Positions 1-10,774 of a DNA stretch of 64,000 nt are shown here, piece by piece (positions within the stretch are counted from its first letter, which is position 1; every line of letters begins with the position of its first letter). Under the pieces are notes generated by a model. It was not told where the DNA came from, did not search any database, and worked only from the letters and a program-made list of their open reading frames with translations. Source of the stretch: Pseudomonas mangiferae (GTDB lineage Bacteria; Pseudomonadota; Gammaproteobacteria; Pseudomonadales; Pseudomonadaceae); assembly GCF_007109405.1 (NCBI RefSeq), contig NZ_VJOY01000002.1, forward strand, positions 124,001 to 188,000. Direction: 5' to 3'. Position numbers and translations under genes: made by a program.

Positions 1-1
1 C

Positions 2-241
2 GTGCGCGAGGCCTTCCTCGCCGTCCAGCCCCAGGCCGCCGACGCCTTCTCCCCGAGCCTCAACGCCGGCCGCCACATGGCCGACCTCTATCGCCTGGCG
101 CGTCACCGGCTCGCCGCCCTCGGCGTCACCGCGGTGTATGGTGGCGGGTTGTGCACCTACCAGGACCCGCGCTTCTATTCCTACCGCCGGGCGCCCCGCA
201 CGGGCCGCTTCGCCTCCCTGGTCTGGCTGGCCGACCGCTAG
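2..241 (+). CDS. pgeF: PgeF/YfiH-type purine nucleoside phosphorylase / laccase-domain protein, C-terminal part
   Basis: Only the last 79 residues are present; the gene begins before the window. The tail contains a GGGLCTY segment followed by FYSYRR and ends in LVWLADR, the typical C-terminal end of the YfiH/PgeF (laccase-domain, Cu-oxidase_4) family. Members act in the cytosol as broad purine nucleoside phosphorylases/deaminases and were once called polyphenol oxidases. The residual Cys and the aromatic FYSYRR block belong to the conserved active-site end. The gene sits directly upstream of clpB, as I recall it does in Pseudomonas aeruginosa, which supports the call. The stop codon is at 239-241. 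The family assignment is fairly safe; activity cannot be judged from this fragment. Confidence 0.8.
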   Translation: MREAFLAVQPQAADAFSPSLNAGRHMADLYRLARHRLAALGVTAVYGGGLCTYQDPRFYSYRRAPRTGRFASLVWLADR

Positions 242-265
242 TCGCCACCTTCCTGGCCGGGCGGC

Positions 266-294
266 CTTGAACCGGCCGAAAACGACCTCATCTA
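266..294 (+). promoter_or_regulatory. Sigma32 (RpoH) type heat-shock promoter of clpB
   Basis: CTTGAA at 266-271 is followed after 14 bases by CCTCATCTA at 286-294. The RpoH consensus is CTTGAAA, 11-16 bases, then CCCCATNTA, so the -35 matches 6/6 and the -10 differs at one position. Transcription would begin near 300, leaving a short leader to the clpB start at 369. clpB is a classic RpoH target, which fits. Confidence 0.75.
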
Positions 295-368
295 TCCTGT
301 CATCTCGGCGGGTTTTCGTGTGTGGGACGCTCACCGTCCCGGCCCGCTCTATAAAGGAAGGGTGACCC

Positions 369-2933
<2,565 letters not shown>

Positions 2934-2941
2934 TCGTTACC

Positions 2942-2985
2942 CCTGAAACGACGGACCCCGCTTCGGCGGGGTCTTTCGTTTCAGG
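2942..2985. terminator. Bidirectional hairpin terminator between clpB and the PilZ gene
   Basis: Outer arms CCTGAAACGA (2942-2951) and TCGTTTCAGG (2976-2985) pair perfectly over 10 bp. Inner arms GACCCCGC (2954-2961) and GCGGGGTC (2966-2973) pair over 8 bp around a TTCG tetraloop. A two-base mismatch separates the two stems. T-rich tracts occur on both strands, so it can end both clpB (+) and the converging PilZ gene (-). Confidence 0.9.
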
Positions 2986-2986
2986 C

Positions 2987-3319
2987 TCAGAGTGCGTCCA
3001 GCAGCGTATCCAGGGAGGCGGCCTGCGGCTCGGTCAGCTCGACGACTTGGAAACCGGCCCAGCAGTGCCGGCCATCGGCGCTGGGGCGAGTCCAGAGGCA
3101 ATCCACGCGCAGATGGACGGCCGGTGGCGGGTTGGCGGATTCGTCCAGGGCCAGCCGGCAATGGCGGGTCGGGTCGCGCTCCGATACCCCCTCGCCGAAC
3201 AGCATGAAACCCTCGCCGGTCAGATCGACCACTCGGCCGAGGCGCTGGCCGCTGTCCAGGTCTTGCACCTCCAGGCGCAGGTCGGTGGCGAGCCGGGGAT
3301 GGTGGCGGCGTTCCTCCAT
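2987..3319 (-). CDS. Single-domain PilZ protein (probable cyclic-di-GMP receptor)
   Basis: A 110-residue protein made of one PilZ domain. The N-terminal ERRHHPR block matches the RxxxR cyclic-di-GMP binding motif. DLTGEGF near residues 32-38 corresponds to the (D/N)xSxxG motif, with Thr in the Ser position. Such stand-alone PilZ proteins bind cyclic di-GMP and change the behaviour of a partner; the target is unknown here. The gene lies 9 bases after a DUF1631 gene on the same strand, with GAGGA about 7 bases before its ATG, so the two are almost certainly co-transcribed. It converges on clpB across a shared terminator. The binding residues look intact, but ligand binding is inferred. Confidence 0.85.
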   Translation of the reverse strand: MEERRHHPRLATDLRLEVQDLDSGQRLGRVVDLTGEGFMLFGEGVSERDPTRHCRLALDESANPPPAVHLRVDCLWTRPSADGRHCWAGFQVVELTEPQAASLDTLLDAL

Positions 3320-3328
3320 GGCAGGTCC

Positions 3329-5542
3329 TCAGTGGGGGCGCCGGTTGCGGCCGGCGATGCGCTTGAGGGCGCGGTAAATGGCGTCCAGGGCGCGGTCCAC
3401 CAGCGGCACGGCGCGCTCCTCGGACAGGCGGCGGACCGTGCCACGGGCCATGTCCAGGGCGAGCCGCTCCACTGACTTGACGGCCACCCGCTGGCCCGCC
3501 TGGTCGACGAACATGTAGTTGCGGCTGGTGGGGCTGAACCAGGACAGCTTGAGCAGGCGCGGCGGCTGGCTGTCGTTGAATTCGAACCAGGTGCCGAACT
3601 CCACCGCCCGCAGGGATTCCAGCAGGCGTTCGGCATCGGGGGGCAGGGCCTCGGCGGGCGTCTCCTCCAGGGCGTCGTCGTGCCAGTCGCCGGGCACCTC
3701 GCCCCGCTCCGGGGCCGGCGGCGCTTCCACAGGCGGGGGGGACGTAAGTGCCTCCTGGCAGCGCTGCAGCTCCTGGAGTTGGCGCCGGATCGCGTCCGCA
3801 TGGTGACCACCGAGGTTCTCCAGGCCCTGGCCCAGGGCTTCGAACAACGAGGGGCGCAGGGCCTGCAAGCGCGCATCGTCCTCGGCGGCGGCCACGCCAC
3901 CGCTCCACGCCAGGTCCCAGGCGGCCTGTACCGCCCGGCGCCAGTCGTCCCCCTGTTCGCCGTGGCGCAGGTGGACGAACGCCAGCACGTCGATCCAGGT
4001 TCGCTCCAGGAACGTCTGGATCGGTGTCGCCGGCGAATGGGCCTGGAGCGCGTCGCCGATGCAGGTCGCGGCGGCGCGGCGGGCCTCCAGCAGGCGGTCG
4101 CGGCCCCTGACCGCCTCCACCGCGCGGCGCTCGCGCAGGGTGACGCGGTGCTCGATCTGCGCCACGTCGGCGTCGAAGTCTGCCAGCAGGCGCTCGAACA
4201 GCGACAGGTCGCCCTGAAACTCCTGGATGACCCGGCGGACCGTGGCCCGCATCCGGTCCAGCAGGTCGCGCTCTTCGCCATACAGGGTGCCGGCCTTGGC
4301 CATGCCGTTGAGCAGGCGCCGGGCCGGGTGAGCGGGCTCGCTGAACAGCGAGCGATCCTGCAGTGCGAGGCGCAGGTACGGCGTGTGCAGGTGGGACAGG
4401 ACCGTCTTGCAGCTGTCTGGCAAGCCGTCGTCGTCGAGGATGAAGTCGAACAGCATGCCGATCAGGTCGATCACGTCGGCATCCCGGGGTGCCAGACTCC
4501 GGGTGCGTGGCGTCGGGCCGGTCTGTTCCAGCCGCTGATGCAGAGTCTGCTTGAAGCCCTCGACCCGCTGCGGCTGTTGCAAGCTTGGCGGCATTTCCCG
4601 AGCGGCATCGCGTTGCAGGCGATTGAGCACGTCCAGAAGTTCGGTGGGGCTGTAGGTACCGCTGGCGCTGGCCGGTGTCAGGCTGGCGATGCTGGGGGCG
4701 TGGCCGGGCAGGCACGCGCCGCTGTCCTGGCGGCACTCCTCCAGCAGCTCGGCCAGGCTCTCCAGGAAGCTTTCCCGTGGATCGGCTCCTCCTGTCATGG
4801 ACGCGGAGCGGCTGGGCCCCGAGGATGCCGGGCGGGGAGGGGTGCTGCGTCCGCTGTATTTAAGGTCCGGCAGGACGCCCGCGTCGATCAGGCGCTGGTT
4901 CAGGGCGTCGTACAGGCCGTCCAGCGCTTCCATGACATGGCGGTCGAACAGCATGTAGAGGATGGTCTTGATGCGCAGCGGCAAGGGGTCCAGCGCCAGC
5001 GCCTCGCGAAAGGCCTCCGCGATCGCCCGGGGCGAGAAGGGGGTACGGTTTTCATCCGCGGCGCTGCCCTGCACGGCGACCAGGCGCTTATCCAGGCCGA
5101 ACAGCGCCTGGACGCAACGGGCCTCGACCCGCCCGACCATGCCGTTCACCAGCAGGGTTTCCTCGTAGTCCTCGTCGGCCACCAAGGCCAGGTGCTCGAC
5201 GTCCGGTTCCGGCAGCGGTTCGCTGGCCGGGCCATCCAGGTAATCGTCAAAACGCCGGGCGATGCCCTGGTGGTAGCTGCGCTCGATCTGCGAACGCTGC
5301 CGGCGCAGGTCGCGCATGCTGTCGAAGAACAGCGCCTGGACCTGGTTGTTCTCGGCCTTCTCGGCGCAGTCGAACAAAGTGTCGTCCACCTGGGCGAATA
5401 CCTCGGCGAGGTGCTCGCCCAACCGGCTCATCAGCAGTTGGCGGCAGGCTTGCAGGCGTTCGTCCGAGCGCGGGCGAATGCTCCGAGCGGCGACGATGGA
5501 GGGAGGGCGGGGAGGGGAAGAGGGTTTGTCCTGGTCACTCAT
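3329..5542 (-). CDS. DUF1631 family protein (copy 1), function unknown
   Basis: A 737-residue, mostly helical, charged soluble protein. It shares three blocks with the second DUF1631 gene at 24636-26936: an N-terminal DDTLF...FFDSMRDLR region (about 50-85), a central MLFDFILDD...HPARRLLN region (about 365-415), and a C-terminal beta-rich module containing GTWFEF and LSWFSPTSRNYMFV (about 650-735). The C-terminal module ends in a DRALDAIYRAL helix. No enzymatic motif is evident. The PilZ gene immediately downstream points to a link with cyclic-di-GMP signalling, but that is contextual. The start is the ATG at 5540-5542, with no strong Shine-Dalgarno sequence. The family name is secure; the role is not known to me. 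Confidence 0.8.
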   Translation of the reverse strand: MSDQDKPSSPPRPPSIVAARSIRPRSDERLQACRQLLMSRLGEHLAEVFAQVDDTLFDCAEKAENNQVQALFFDSMRDLRRQRSQIERSYHQGIARRFDDYLDGPASEPLPEPDVEHLALVADEDYEETLLVNGMVGRVEARCVQALFGLDKRLVAVQGSAADENRTPFSPRAIAEAFREALALDPLPLRIKTILYMLFDRHVMEALDGLYDALNQRLIDAGVLPDLKYSGRSTPPRPASSGPSRSASMTGGADPRESFLESLAELLEECRQDSGACLPGHAPSIASLTPASASGTYSPTELLDVLNRLQRDAAREMPPSLQQPQRVEGFKQTLHQRLEQTGPTPRTRSLAPRDADVIDLIGMLFDFILDDDGLPDSCKTVLSHLHTPYLRLALQDRSLFSEPAHPARRLLNGMAKAGTLYGEERDLLDRMRATVRRVIQEFQGDLSLFERLLADFDADVAQIEHRVTLRERRAVEAVRGRDRLLEARRAAATCIGDALQAHSPATPIQTFLERTWIDVLAFVHLRHGEQGDDWRRAVQAAWDLAWSGGVAAAEDDARLQALRPSLFEALGQGLENLGGHHADAIRRQLQELQRCQEALTSPPPVEAPPAPERGEVPGDWHDDALEETPAEALPPDAERLLESLRAVEFGTWFEFNDSQPPRLLKLSWFSPTSRNYMFVDQAGQRVAVKSVERLALDMARGTVRRLSEERAVPLVDRALDAIYRALKRIAGRNRRPH

Positions 5543-5660
5543 GGACTACCGGGCCGGCGCATCGCGCGCGGATACATCCTGTGAGGTGGTGTCGTCGGCG
5601 CACGATATAGCAGTCCACCGGGGGACTGCAAAGCGTTGTGATGAATCGTCTTCACAAGGG

Positions 5661-5688
5661 TTGACAGACGAGCGCGGAACCGTAAAAT
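5661..5688 (+). promoter_or_regulatory. Sigma70 promoter of the tRNA operon
   Basis: A perfect -35 TTGACA (5661-5666), a 16-base spacer, and TAAAAT (5683-5688) as -10. The following GGCGCGCC is a GC-rich discriminator, typical of stringently controlled stable-RNA promoters. Expected start is near 5695, about 55 bases before tRNA-Asn. Confidence 0.85.
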
Positions 5689-5749
5689 GGCGCGCCTCTG
5701 ATGCGGGAATCGGTTCGCCGGTAACGCGAAGAGCATGGAAGGCAGACGT

Positions 5750-5825
5750 TCCGCGATAGCTCAGTCGGTAGAGCAAATGACTGTTAATCATTGGGTCCCT
5801 GGTTCGAGTCCAGGTCGCGGAGCCA
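5750..5825 (+). tRNA. tRNA-Asn (anticodon GTT)
   Basis: 76 nt. Acceptor arms TCCGCGA (5750-5756) and TCGCGGA (5815-5821) pair perfectly, the T-arm carries GGTTCGAGTCC, and the encoded GCCA end is at 5822-5825. The anticodon GTT falls at 5783-5785, which is position 34-36. First gene of a three-tRNA transcript. Confidence 0.97.
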
Positions 5826-5834
5826 ACTTCCATC

Positions 5835-5911
5835 CGGGGTATAGCGCAGTCCGGTAGCGCGCCTGCTTTGGGAGCAGGATGTCGGGAGTTCGAATCTCTC
5901 TACCCCGACCA
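5835..5911 (+). tRNA. tRNA-Pro (anticodon TGG)
   Basis: 77 nt with CGGGGTA/TACCCCG acceptor arms, anticodon stem CCTGC/GCAGG enclosing TTTGGGA, anticodon TGG at 5869-5871, T-loop TTCGAAT, and an encoded ACCA end. It begins nine bases after tRNA-Asn and shares its transcript. Confidence 0.97.
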
Positions 5912-5922
5912 TTCAGATCGCC

Positions 5923-5998
5923 GGGTCGTTAGCTCAGTTGGTAGAGCAGTTGGCTTTTAACCAATTGGTCGTAGGTTCGAATCCTACACGACCCACCA
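5923..5998 (+). tRNA. tRNA-Lys (anticodon TTT)
   Basis: 76 nt with GGGTCGT/ACGACCC acceptor arms, anticodon TTT at 5956-5958, T-loop TTCGAAT and an encoded ACCA end. Last tRNA of the operon; a hairpin terminator follows 25 bases later. Confidence 0.97.
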
Positions 5999-6023
5999 TA
6001 TCCCCTTCCTTCGGAAGGACGTG

Positions 6024-6060
6024 AAGCCCGGTTGCCTTTGGCGCCGGGCTTTTTCGTTTT
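6024..6060 (+). terminator. Rho-independent terminator of the tRNA operon
   Basis: AAGCCCGG (6024-6031) pairs with CCGGGCTT (6044-6051) around a loop that itself contains GCC/GGC. It is followed by TTTTCGTTTT. The 140 bases from here to the CoA-transferase stop codon hold nothing I recognise. Confidence 0.88.
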
Positions 6061-6201
6061 CCTCGTTCCATTTTTTCGGCCTGCCCACGTCCCGGTGTCT
6101 TCTGGATGCATCGTCTCGTCCGGGCGCTGTTGTCTGGCGCCGGCCGGTGCGTGGCCTGCCCCGGGAAGGGGCGGTGTGCCTCGAGATGTGGGCGCGCGCC
6201 T

Positions 6202-7401
6202 TCAGATGATGCCGCGATCGCGCAGCCCCTGACGCTGGGCTTCGGTGAGGCCAAGGCCGGCCAGCACGTCGTCGGTGTGTTCGCCCAGGTGCGGGCCGCC
6301 GGTGCCGAGGCGACCGGGCGTGCGGCTGAGCTTGGGCAGCACGCCGGGCACCTTCAGCGGGCCAGCGAAGGTCTGTACCTGCTCGATCATCTGCCGGGCC
6401 AGGTAATGCGGATCGGCGACGATATCGGCGGCGGTGTAGGGGTAGCCCGCCGGGACCCGCGCGCCCTGCAGGGCCTCGATCACCGCGTCGCGGCTGTGGC
6501 GCCCGGTCCATTCGGCGATGGCCGCGTCGATGCGCTCGGCCTGGGCGCTGCGGCCATCGTTGTGGGCCAGGGCCGGGTCATCCGCCAGATCGGGGCGGCC
6601 GATCAGCTGCATCAGCCGCTTGTAGATGCTGTCGCCGTTGCCCGCCACCAGTACATAGCGCCCGTCGCCGCAGAGGTAGGAGTTCGACGGGGTGATGCCG
6701 GGCAGGGCGCTGCCGGCGGGCTCGCGCACGTAGCCGAACACGTCGAACTCCGGCACCAGGCTCTCCATCATGGCGAACACCGACTCGTAGAGCGCCACGT
6801 CGATGCACTGGCCCAGGCCGCTGCGCTGGCGTTCCTGCAGGGCCAGCAGCACGCCGATCACCCCGTACAGCGAGGACAGCGAATCGCCGAGGCTGACCCC
6901 GACCCGCACCGGGGGCTGGCCGGGGTAGCCGGACAGGTAGCGCAAGCCGCCCATGGCCTCGCCCACCACGCCGAAGCCCGGGCGGTCACGGTAAGGACCG
7001 GTCTGGCCGTAGCCGGAGATCCGCAGCATGACCAGCCGCGGGTTCAGCTCCGACAGGGCGTCCCAGCCAAGGCCCCAGTCTTCCAGGGTGCCGGGGCGGA
7101 AGTTCTCCACCAGGATGTCCGCCTCGGCCACCAGGCGCCGGACGATGGCCTGGGCCTCCGGGGTCTTCAGGTCGAGGGTGAGGGAGCGCTTGTTGCGGGA
7201 CTGGACGTGCCACCAGAGAGAGGTCCCGTCTTTCAGCTTGCGCCACTTGCGCAGCGGATCGCCCACGCCTGGCGGCTCGATCTTCAGCACGTCGGCCCCG
7301 AACTCTCCCAGCAGCTTGCTGGCGAACGGTCCGGCGATCAGCTGGCCCATCTCGATGACTTTCAGGTCCTGCAACGGCAGGCTGTTCGCTGGCTTCGGCA
7401 T
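6202..7401 (-). CDS. Class III (CaiB/BaiF/Frc family) acyl-CoA transferase
   Basis: Transfers CoA between carboxylic acids through aspartyl-CoA intermediates in the cytosol. The 399-residue size is typical. VIEMGQLIAGPF at the N-terminus, ADILVENFRPG and GVSLGDSLSSLYG are family hallmarks; the Asp in the last (D173) aligns with the catalytic Asp169 of formyl-CoA transferase. I chose the ATG at 7399-7401 over an upstream in-frame Met because AGGGGAG stands just before it and homology starts there. Substrate cannot be told from sequence; candidates in Pseudomonas include dicarboxylates such as itaconate, citramalate or glutarate. It lies about 80 bases downstream of ndh on the same strand and may be read from the same message. 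Confidence 0.88.
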   Translation of the reverse strand: MPKPANSLPLQDLKVIEMGQLIAGPFASKLLGEFGADVLKIEPPGVGDPLRKWRKLKDGTSLWWHVQSRNKRSLTLDLKTPEAQAIVRRLVAEADILVENFRPGTLEDWGLGWDALSELNPRLVMLRISGYGQTGPYRDRPGFGVVGEAMGGLRYLSGYPGQPPVRVGVSLGDSLSSLYGVIGVLLALQERQRSGLGQCIDVALYESVFAMMESLVPEFDVFGYVREPAGSALPGITPSNSYLCGDGRYVLVAGNGDSIYKRLMQLIGRPDLADDPALAHNDGRSAQAERIDAAIAEWTGRHSRDAVIEALQGARVPAGYPYTAADIVADPHYLARQMIEQVQTFAGPLKVPGVLPKLSRTPGRLGTGGPHLGEHTDDVLAGLGLTEAQRQGLRDRGII

Positions 7402-7482
7402 GTCGGGCTCCCCTGGCGACCGGCCCGCAGCATGGAACAGCGTAAGGCGCGCCCGCAACCCTCGCTGCGGGCGCCGTCCGGG

Positions 7483-8781
7483 TCAGTGCAGCTTCAGCCG
7501 AGGGTCGGTGCTGCGCCCGATGCGGTCGGAGAGCATCAGCAGCCCGGTGCGGAACACTCCATAGAGCGCCACCTGGTGCAGGCGGTAGAGGGAGATATAG
7601 AACATCCGGGCCAGCCAGCCTTCCAGCTTCACGCTGCCCATCAGGTTTCCCATGAGGTTACCCACCGCGCTGAAGCGTGACAGGGAGATCAGCGAGCCGT
7701 AGTCGCGGTAGGCGTAGGGCTCCAGCGGACGTCCCTCCAGCCGGGCGCGCAGCGAGCGCACCAGCAACGACGCCTGCTGGTGCGCCGCCTGGGCCCGGGG
7801 CGGCACGTTGCCCTCGCGGTCGTCGCCAAGGGGGCAGGCCGCGCAGTCGCCCAGGGCGAAGATGGCGTCGTCGCGGGTGGTCTGCAGGGTGCGGCGGACC
7901 ACCAGCTGGTTCAGCCGGTTGCTCTCCAGGCCATCCAGGTCCTTGAGGAAGGCCGGAGCGCGGATGCCGGCCGCCCAGACCTTGAGACTGGCGGGGATAT
8001 CGCGGCCATCCGCGGTCTTCAGGCCTTCGGCGCTCACTTCGCTGACCGCCGCCCCGGTGAGCACGGTCACGCCCAGGCGCTCCAGGGTGTCGTGTACCGG
8101 CTGGCTGATGCGCTCGGGCAGCGCCGGCAGCACCCGCGGGCCGGCTTCGATCAGAGTGATGCGCATGTTTTCCGGGCGGATGCGATCCAGGCCATAGGCC
8201 GCCAGCTCGTGGGCCGCATGGTGCAGCTCCGCGGCCAGCTCCACGCCGGTGGCACCGGCCCCGACGATGGCCACGTCGATCTCCCCGGTGTCCTGACCAT
8301 TGGCGTGGGCCCGCAGGTAATGGCTGAGGAGTTGCCGGTGGAAGCGCTCGGCCTGTTCCCGGGTGTCGAGGAACAGGCAGTGCTGGGCCGCGCCGAGGGT
8401 GCCGAAGTCGTGGGTGGTACTGCCGACCGCGATCACCAGGGTGTCGTAGGCCAGCTCACGGGCGGGCACCAGTTCGCGGCCGTGCTCGTCGAGTGTGGCG
8501 GCCAGCTGGATGGCCTGGCGCTCCCGATCCAGGCCGCTCATGCGGCCGAGCTGGAACTCGAAATGATTCCACTTGGCCTGGGCCACGTAGTTGAGTTCGT
8601 TCTCGGTGGAATTCAGCGAACCGGCCGCCACCTCATGCAACAGCGGTTTCCAGATATGGGTCAGGTTGGCGTCGGCCAGGATCACCCGGGCCAGGCCACG
8701 CCGGCCCAGGGTCCTGCCCAGACGGGTAGCCAACTCCAGGCCGCCGGCGCCGCCGCCGACGATCACGATGCGATGGGTCAT
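7483..8781 (-). CDS. ndh: Type II NADH dehydrogenase (NDH-2)
   Basis: Single-subunit FAD enzyme that oxidises NADH and reduces quinone at the inner face of the membrane without pumping protons. IVIVGGGAGGLELA at the N-terminus binds FAD; VAIVGAGATGVELAAEL in the middle is the NADH-binding Rossmann motif; IFALGDCAA is the conserved FAD-contacting segment. The C-terminal ~50 residues are amphipathic (GWLARMFYISLYRLHQVALYG) and serve as membrane anchor in this family. The ATG at 8779-8781 (432 residues) is preferred; a GTG three codons earlier is possible. DUF3094 follows upstream in the same order I recall from P. aeruginosa. Confidence 0.95.
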   Translation of the reverse strand: MTHRIVIVGGGAGGLELATRLGRTLGRRGLARVILADANLTHIWKPLLHEVAAGSLNSTENELNYVAQAKWNHFEFQLGRMSGLDRERQAIQLAATLDEHGRELVPARELAYDTLVIAVGSTTHDFGTLGAAQHCLFLDTREQAERFHRQLLSHYLRAHANGQDTGEIDVAIVGAGATGVELAAELHHAAHELAAYGLDRIRPENMRITLIEAGPRVLPALPERISQPVHDTLERLGVTVLTGAAVSEVSAEGLKTADGRDIPASLKVWAAGIRAPAFLKDLDGLESNRLNQLVVRRTLQTTRDDAIFALGDCAACPLGDDREGNVPPRAQAAHQQASLLVRSLRARLEGRPLEPYAYRDYGSLISLSRFSAVGNLMGNLMGSVKLEGWLARMFYISLYRLHQVALYGVFRTGLLMLSDRIGRSTDPRLKLH

Positions 8782-8841
8782 GGATTGCACTCACAAGGCT
8801 TGGGAAAACCGGCGGGGCCGCGGGCGAGCGCGAGAGGCAGC

Positions 8842-9015
8842 TCATAGCACCAGGCGGCTGATGAAGCGGCTGAGCAGACCGAGGGCGATGACCACGAAGG
8901 TCAGGACCAGCATCAGCCGCCAGGCGCGGAAGGGCGGGCGTTGGACGCGGTGTTGGGGGGCATCCAGGTATTGATCGACCTTGTGCTGGTCTTCCGGGCT
9001 CAGGCGACTGGTCAT
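8842..9015 (-). CDS. DUF3094 small membrane protein
   Basis: A 57-residue gene read directly from the sequence. It begins MTSRLSPEDQHKVDQYL, followed by a basic linker, then one hydrophobic helix (LMLVLTFVVIALGLL, about 34-48) and a short basic tail. This matches the DUF3094 family found next to ndh in pseudomonads. Single transmembrane segment, probably with the N-terminus in the cytoplasm. A GAGG stands about 7 bases before the ATG. It lies between the MOSC gene and ndh, all on the minus strand, so it probably belongs to their transcript. Function unknown to me. Confidence 0.85.
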   Translation of the reverse strand: MTSRLSPEDQHKVDQYLDAPQHRVQRPPFRAWRLMLVLTFVVIALGLLSRFISRLVL

Positions 9016-9046
9016 GGGCGACCTCGTTCGACGAATGAGAGGGATT

Positions 9047-9535
9047 CTAGTCGGGAAGCGGTTCGACGCCTACGTCATCGTCGAGGCGGATGATGCCGCC
9101 GGCGATCACCCGGGCGGTGATGCCCCCGTGGCCACGCATCGCCTGGAAGGTGCCTTCGCCCAGGCGGGCCTCGAGGCGCGCGCAGGGCTGGCACCAGCCG
9201 GTGGTCTCCAGCACCGCGGTGCCGATGCGGAAGCGCCGGCCCTTGAGGCTGAACAGGTTGATGCCACCGATGGCGAGGTTGCGCCGCAGGTCGGCGGGTG
9301 TCACCGGCCGGCCCAACAGGGCGGCGACCACGGCCAGGTGTTCCCACTGGATCAGGGTCACCTGGCGGGCGTTGCGCGGGCCCGGCCGGGCATGGTCGCC
9401 GGTGAGCCCGGCCTCGCGCCGCGCCTCCACCGCGTCCAGTTCCAGCATCGGCCCGCGGGACTCGGGACGCACGCCGATCCAGCGCACCCGCCCCCGTTGC
9501 GGCACCGTCGCCAGCAGGTCCTGCAGCGGGATCAC
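9047..9535 (-). CDS. MOSC domain protein
   Basis: 162 residues forming a MOSC domain (MOCO sulfurase C-terminal type), a fold that handles molybdopterin cofactor or carries reactive sulfur. The conserved TTGWCQPCARLE motif contains C115 and C118; the Cys of this motif coordinates Mo or carries persulfide in relatives. HARPGPRNARQVTLI is another family block. The start is GTG at 9533-9535, overlapping the upstream DUF1780 stop as GTGA, which implies translational coupling. Stand-alone short MOSC proteins like this have no firmly assigned substrate. Confidence 0.85.
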   Translation of the reverse strand: MIPLQDLLATVPQRGRVRWIGVRPESRGPMLELDAVEARREAGLTGDHARPGPRNARQVTLIQWEHLAVVAALLGRPVTPADLRRNLAIGGINLFSLKGRRFRIGTAVLETTGWCQPCARLEARLGEGTFQAMRGHGGITARVIAGGIIRLDDDVGVEPLPD

Positions 9536-10158
9536 AGGCTGACTCCGATATCGAAGAGCACCGTGCGCCCCAGGTTCTGCCGCAGGAAGTCCGGAGCGTC
9601 AGGATGGGCGAACAGCACCCGGACGAAGGTCGGGCCCACCAGCGACAGCGAGCGCCAGCCCTGGCGAAGGAATTCCGAGGGCGGCGGGAACGGGCTGTTG
9701 AAGTCGGGCACCGCGCGCTTGAGGTTGACGAAGGCCACCAGATCCAGCCCGCCCAGGGGGATGTGCCGCTCGCCATAGCGAAGGGCTTTCTTCTGCAGGG
9801 TGGGAGCCAGAAGCGCCAGCACCTGATGCGCCGCCAGGCGCCGCGGGCGGCCCTGGCGGCGCACCAGTTGCCGCAGGGAAAAAGCGTTGCGCCGGCGCTC
9901 CAGCTCGTCGCGCCATTCGTCGTTGAGGCGACGCCCGGCATCGAGCACGAAGAAGACTTCGAAGGCGGCCTCGCGGAAGCGCACGTCCGGCGGCTCTTCC
10001 GCGGCGCGGAATTCGTCGAGCCGATGGCTCAGGTTCAGGGCCTGCAACAAGCGCTGGCAGACCCAGCGCTCACGCTCCCACTTGTGGGCGTTCGAGAGGA
10101 ACGCGTTGGCCTGTTCGGCCTGGCGGGTCAGCAGGCGCAGGTAGTCGGCTTCATCCAT
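9532..10158 (-). CDS. DUF1780 family protein
   Basis: 208 residues from the ATG at 10156-10158 (MDEADYLRLL). Contains WERERWVCQRLLQALN, FEVFFVLDAGRRLNDEWRDELERRR and FVNLKRAVPDFNSPFPPPSEFLRQGW, characteristic of the DUF1780 family conserved in Pseudomonas beside the MOSC gene. It is soluble, rich in Arg and Leu, with no signal peptide and no obvious catalytic motif. A longer upstream in-frame extension to 10299 exists but its composition is not protein-like. Overlaps the MOSC start by four bases. Function unknown. Confidence 0.75.
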   Translation of the reverse strand: MDEADYLRLLTRQAEQANAFLSNAHKWERERWVCQRLLQALNLSHRLDEFRAAEEPPDVRFREAAFEVFFVLDAGRRLNDEWRDELERRRNAFSLRQLVRRQGRPRRLAAHQVLALLAPTLQKKALRYGERHIPLGGLDLVAFVNLKRAVPDFNSPFPPPSEFLRQGWRSLSLVGPTFVRVLFAHPDAPDFLRQNLGRTVLFDIGVSL

Positions 10159-10231
10159 GGCGCCGAGCTTAAGCGCTGGGGAAAGGGGCGTCGAGCCGGA
10201 GCACCATGGCGCCCAGGCGACGCGACGTGGA

Positions 10232-10651
10232 TCACCAGGGCGATTTCTTGCCGCCGTCATAGGGCTTGGCCAACCCGGCATCCAGCAGCAGCTGGCCAAG
10301 ACTGCGACCGTCCACCCAGACGTCGGCCAGCAGGCGGAAGTACTTGTCGCGGCGGAGGTCCCGCAGCTCGATGCGCTTCGCCGCCCGCAGGCGTTCGACG
10401 GTGAACTGCTTGGCCTTGCGCGCCAGGTCGCGGACCCGCGGGCGGTTGTCGCGCATCTCCGGGGTGTCGATGCCGTAGAGGCGCACCGGCACGCGCTCGC
10501 CCGCCACTGCCGGCCAGCCCTTGATGGTCACCCGGAAGGTATCGCCGTCGTAAATACTGGTGACTTCGTCCACCACGGCGGCGCCGTAGGTATCGCGGGC
10601 CAGCGCGGGCGCGCAGAAGGCAATCAGAAAAGCCAGGAAAAACAGGCGCAT
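10232..10651 (-). CDS. Exported thermonuclease-fold (SNase) protein
   Basis: 139 residues with a clear Sec signal peptide (MRLFFLAFLIAFCAPALA, cleavage after ALA at about 18). The mature part is a staphylococcal nuclease domain: YDGDTFRV (D35), VRLYGIDTPE (R57, E65) and DKYFR (R106) hold the metal-binding and catalytic Asp, Arg and Glu. It therefore probably cuts nucleic acid in the periplasm or outside, with Ca2+. The start is chosen by GGAGGA seven bases upstream and by the signal peptide; the longer frame to 10834 is not credible. It diverges from the acetyltransferase gene at 10775. Confidence 0.88.
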   Translation of the reverse strand: MRLFFLAFLIAFCAPALARDTYGAAVVDEVTSIYDGDTFRVTIKGWPAVAGERVPVRLYGIDTPEMRDNRPRVRDLARKAKQFTVERLRAAKRIELRDLRRDKYFRLLADVWVDGRSLGQLLLDAGLAKPYDGGKKSPW

Positions 10652-10774
10652 GGGGCGTCCTCCAGGAAAAAGGCGCGCCACTCTAGCGAAAAGCCCGGCC
10701 GCCGTCGCGACATTCGCGCGCACGATGAGCGCGGCGAGGCAGGTGTACACTGCGGGCTTTGCCGAGTAGCCGCC

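Noticed and set aside
10157-10774. Long N-terminal extension of the acetyltransferase frame
   Set aside because: Overlaps the minus-strand SNase gene; the GNAT homology begins at 10775.
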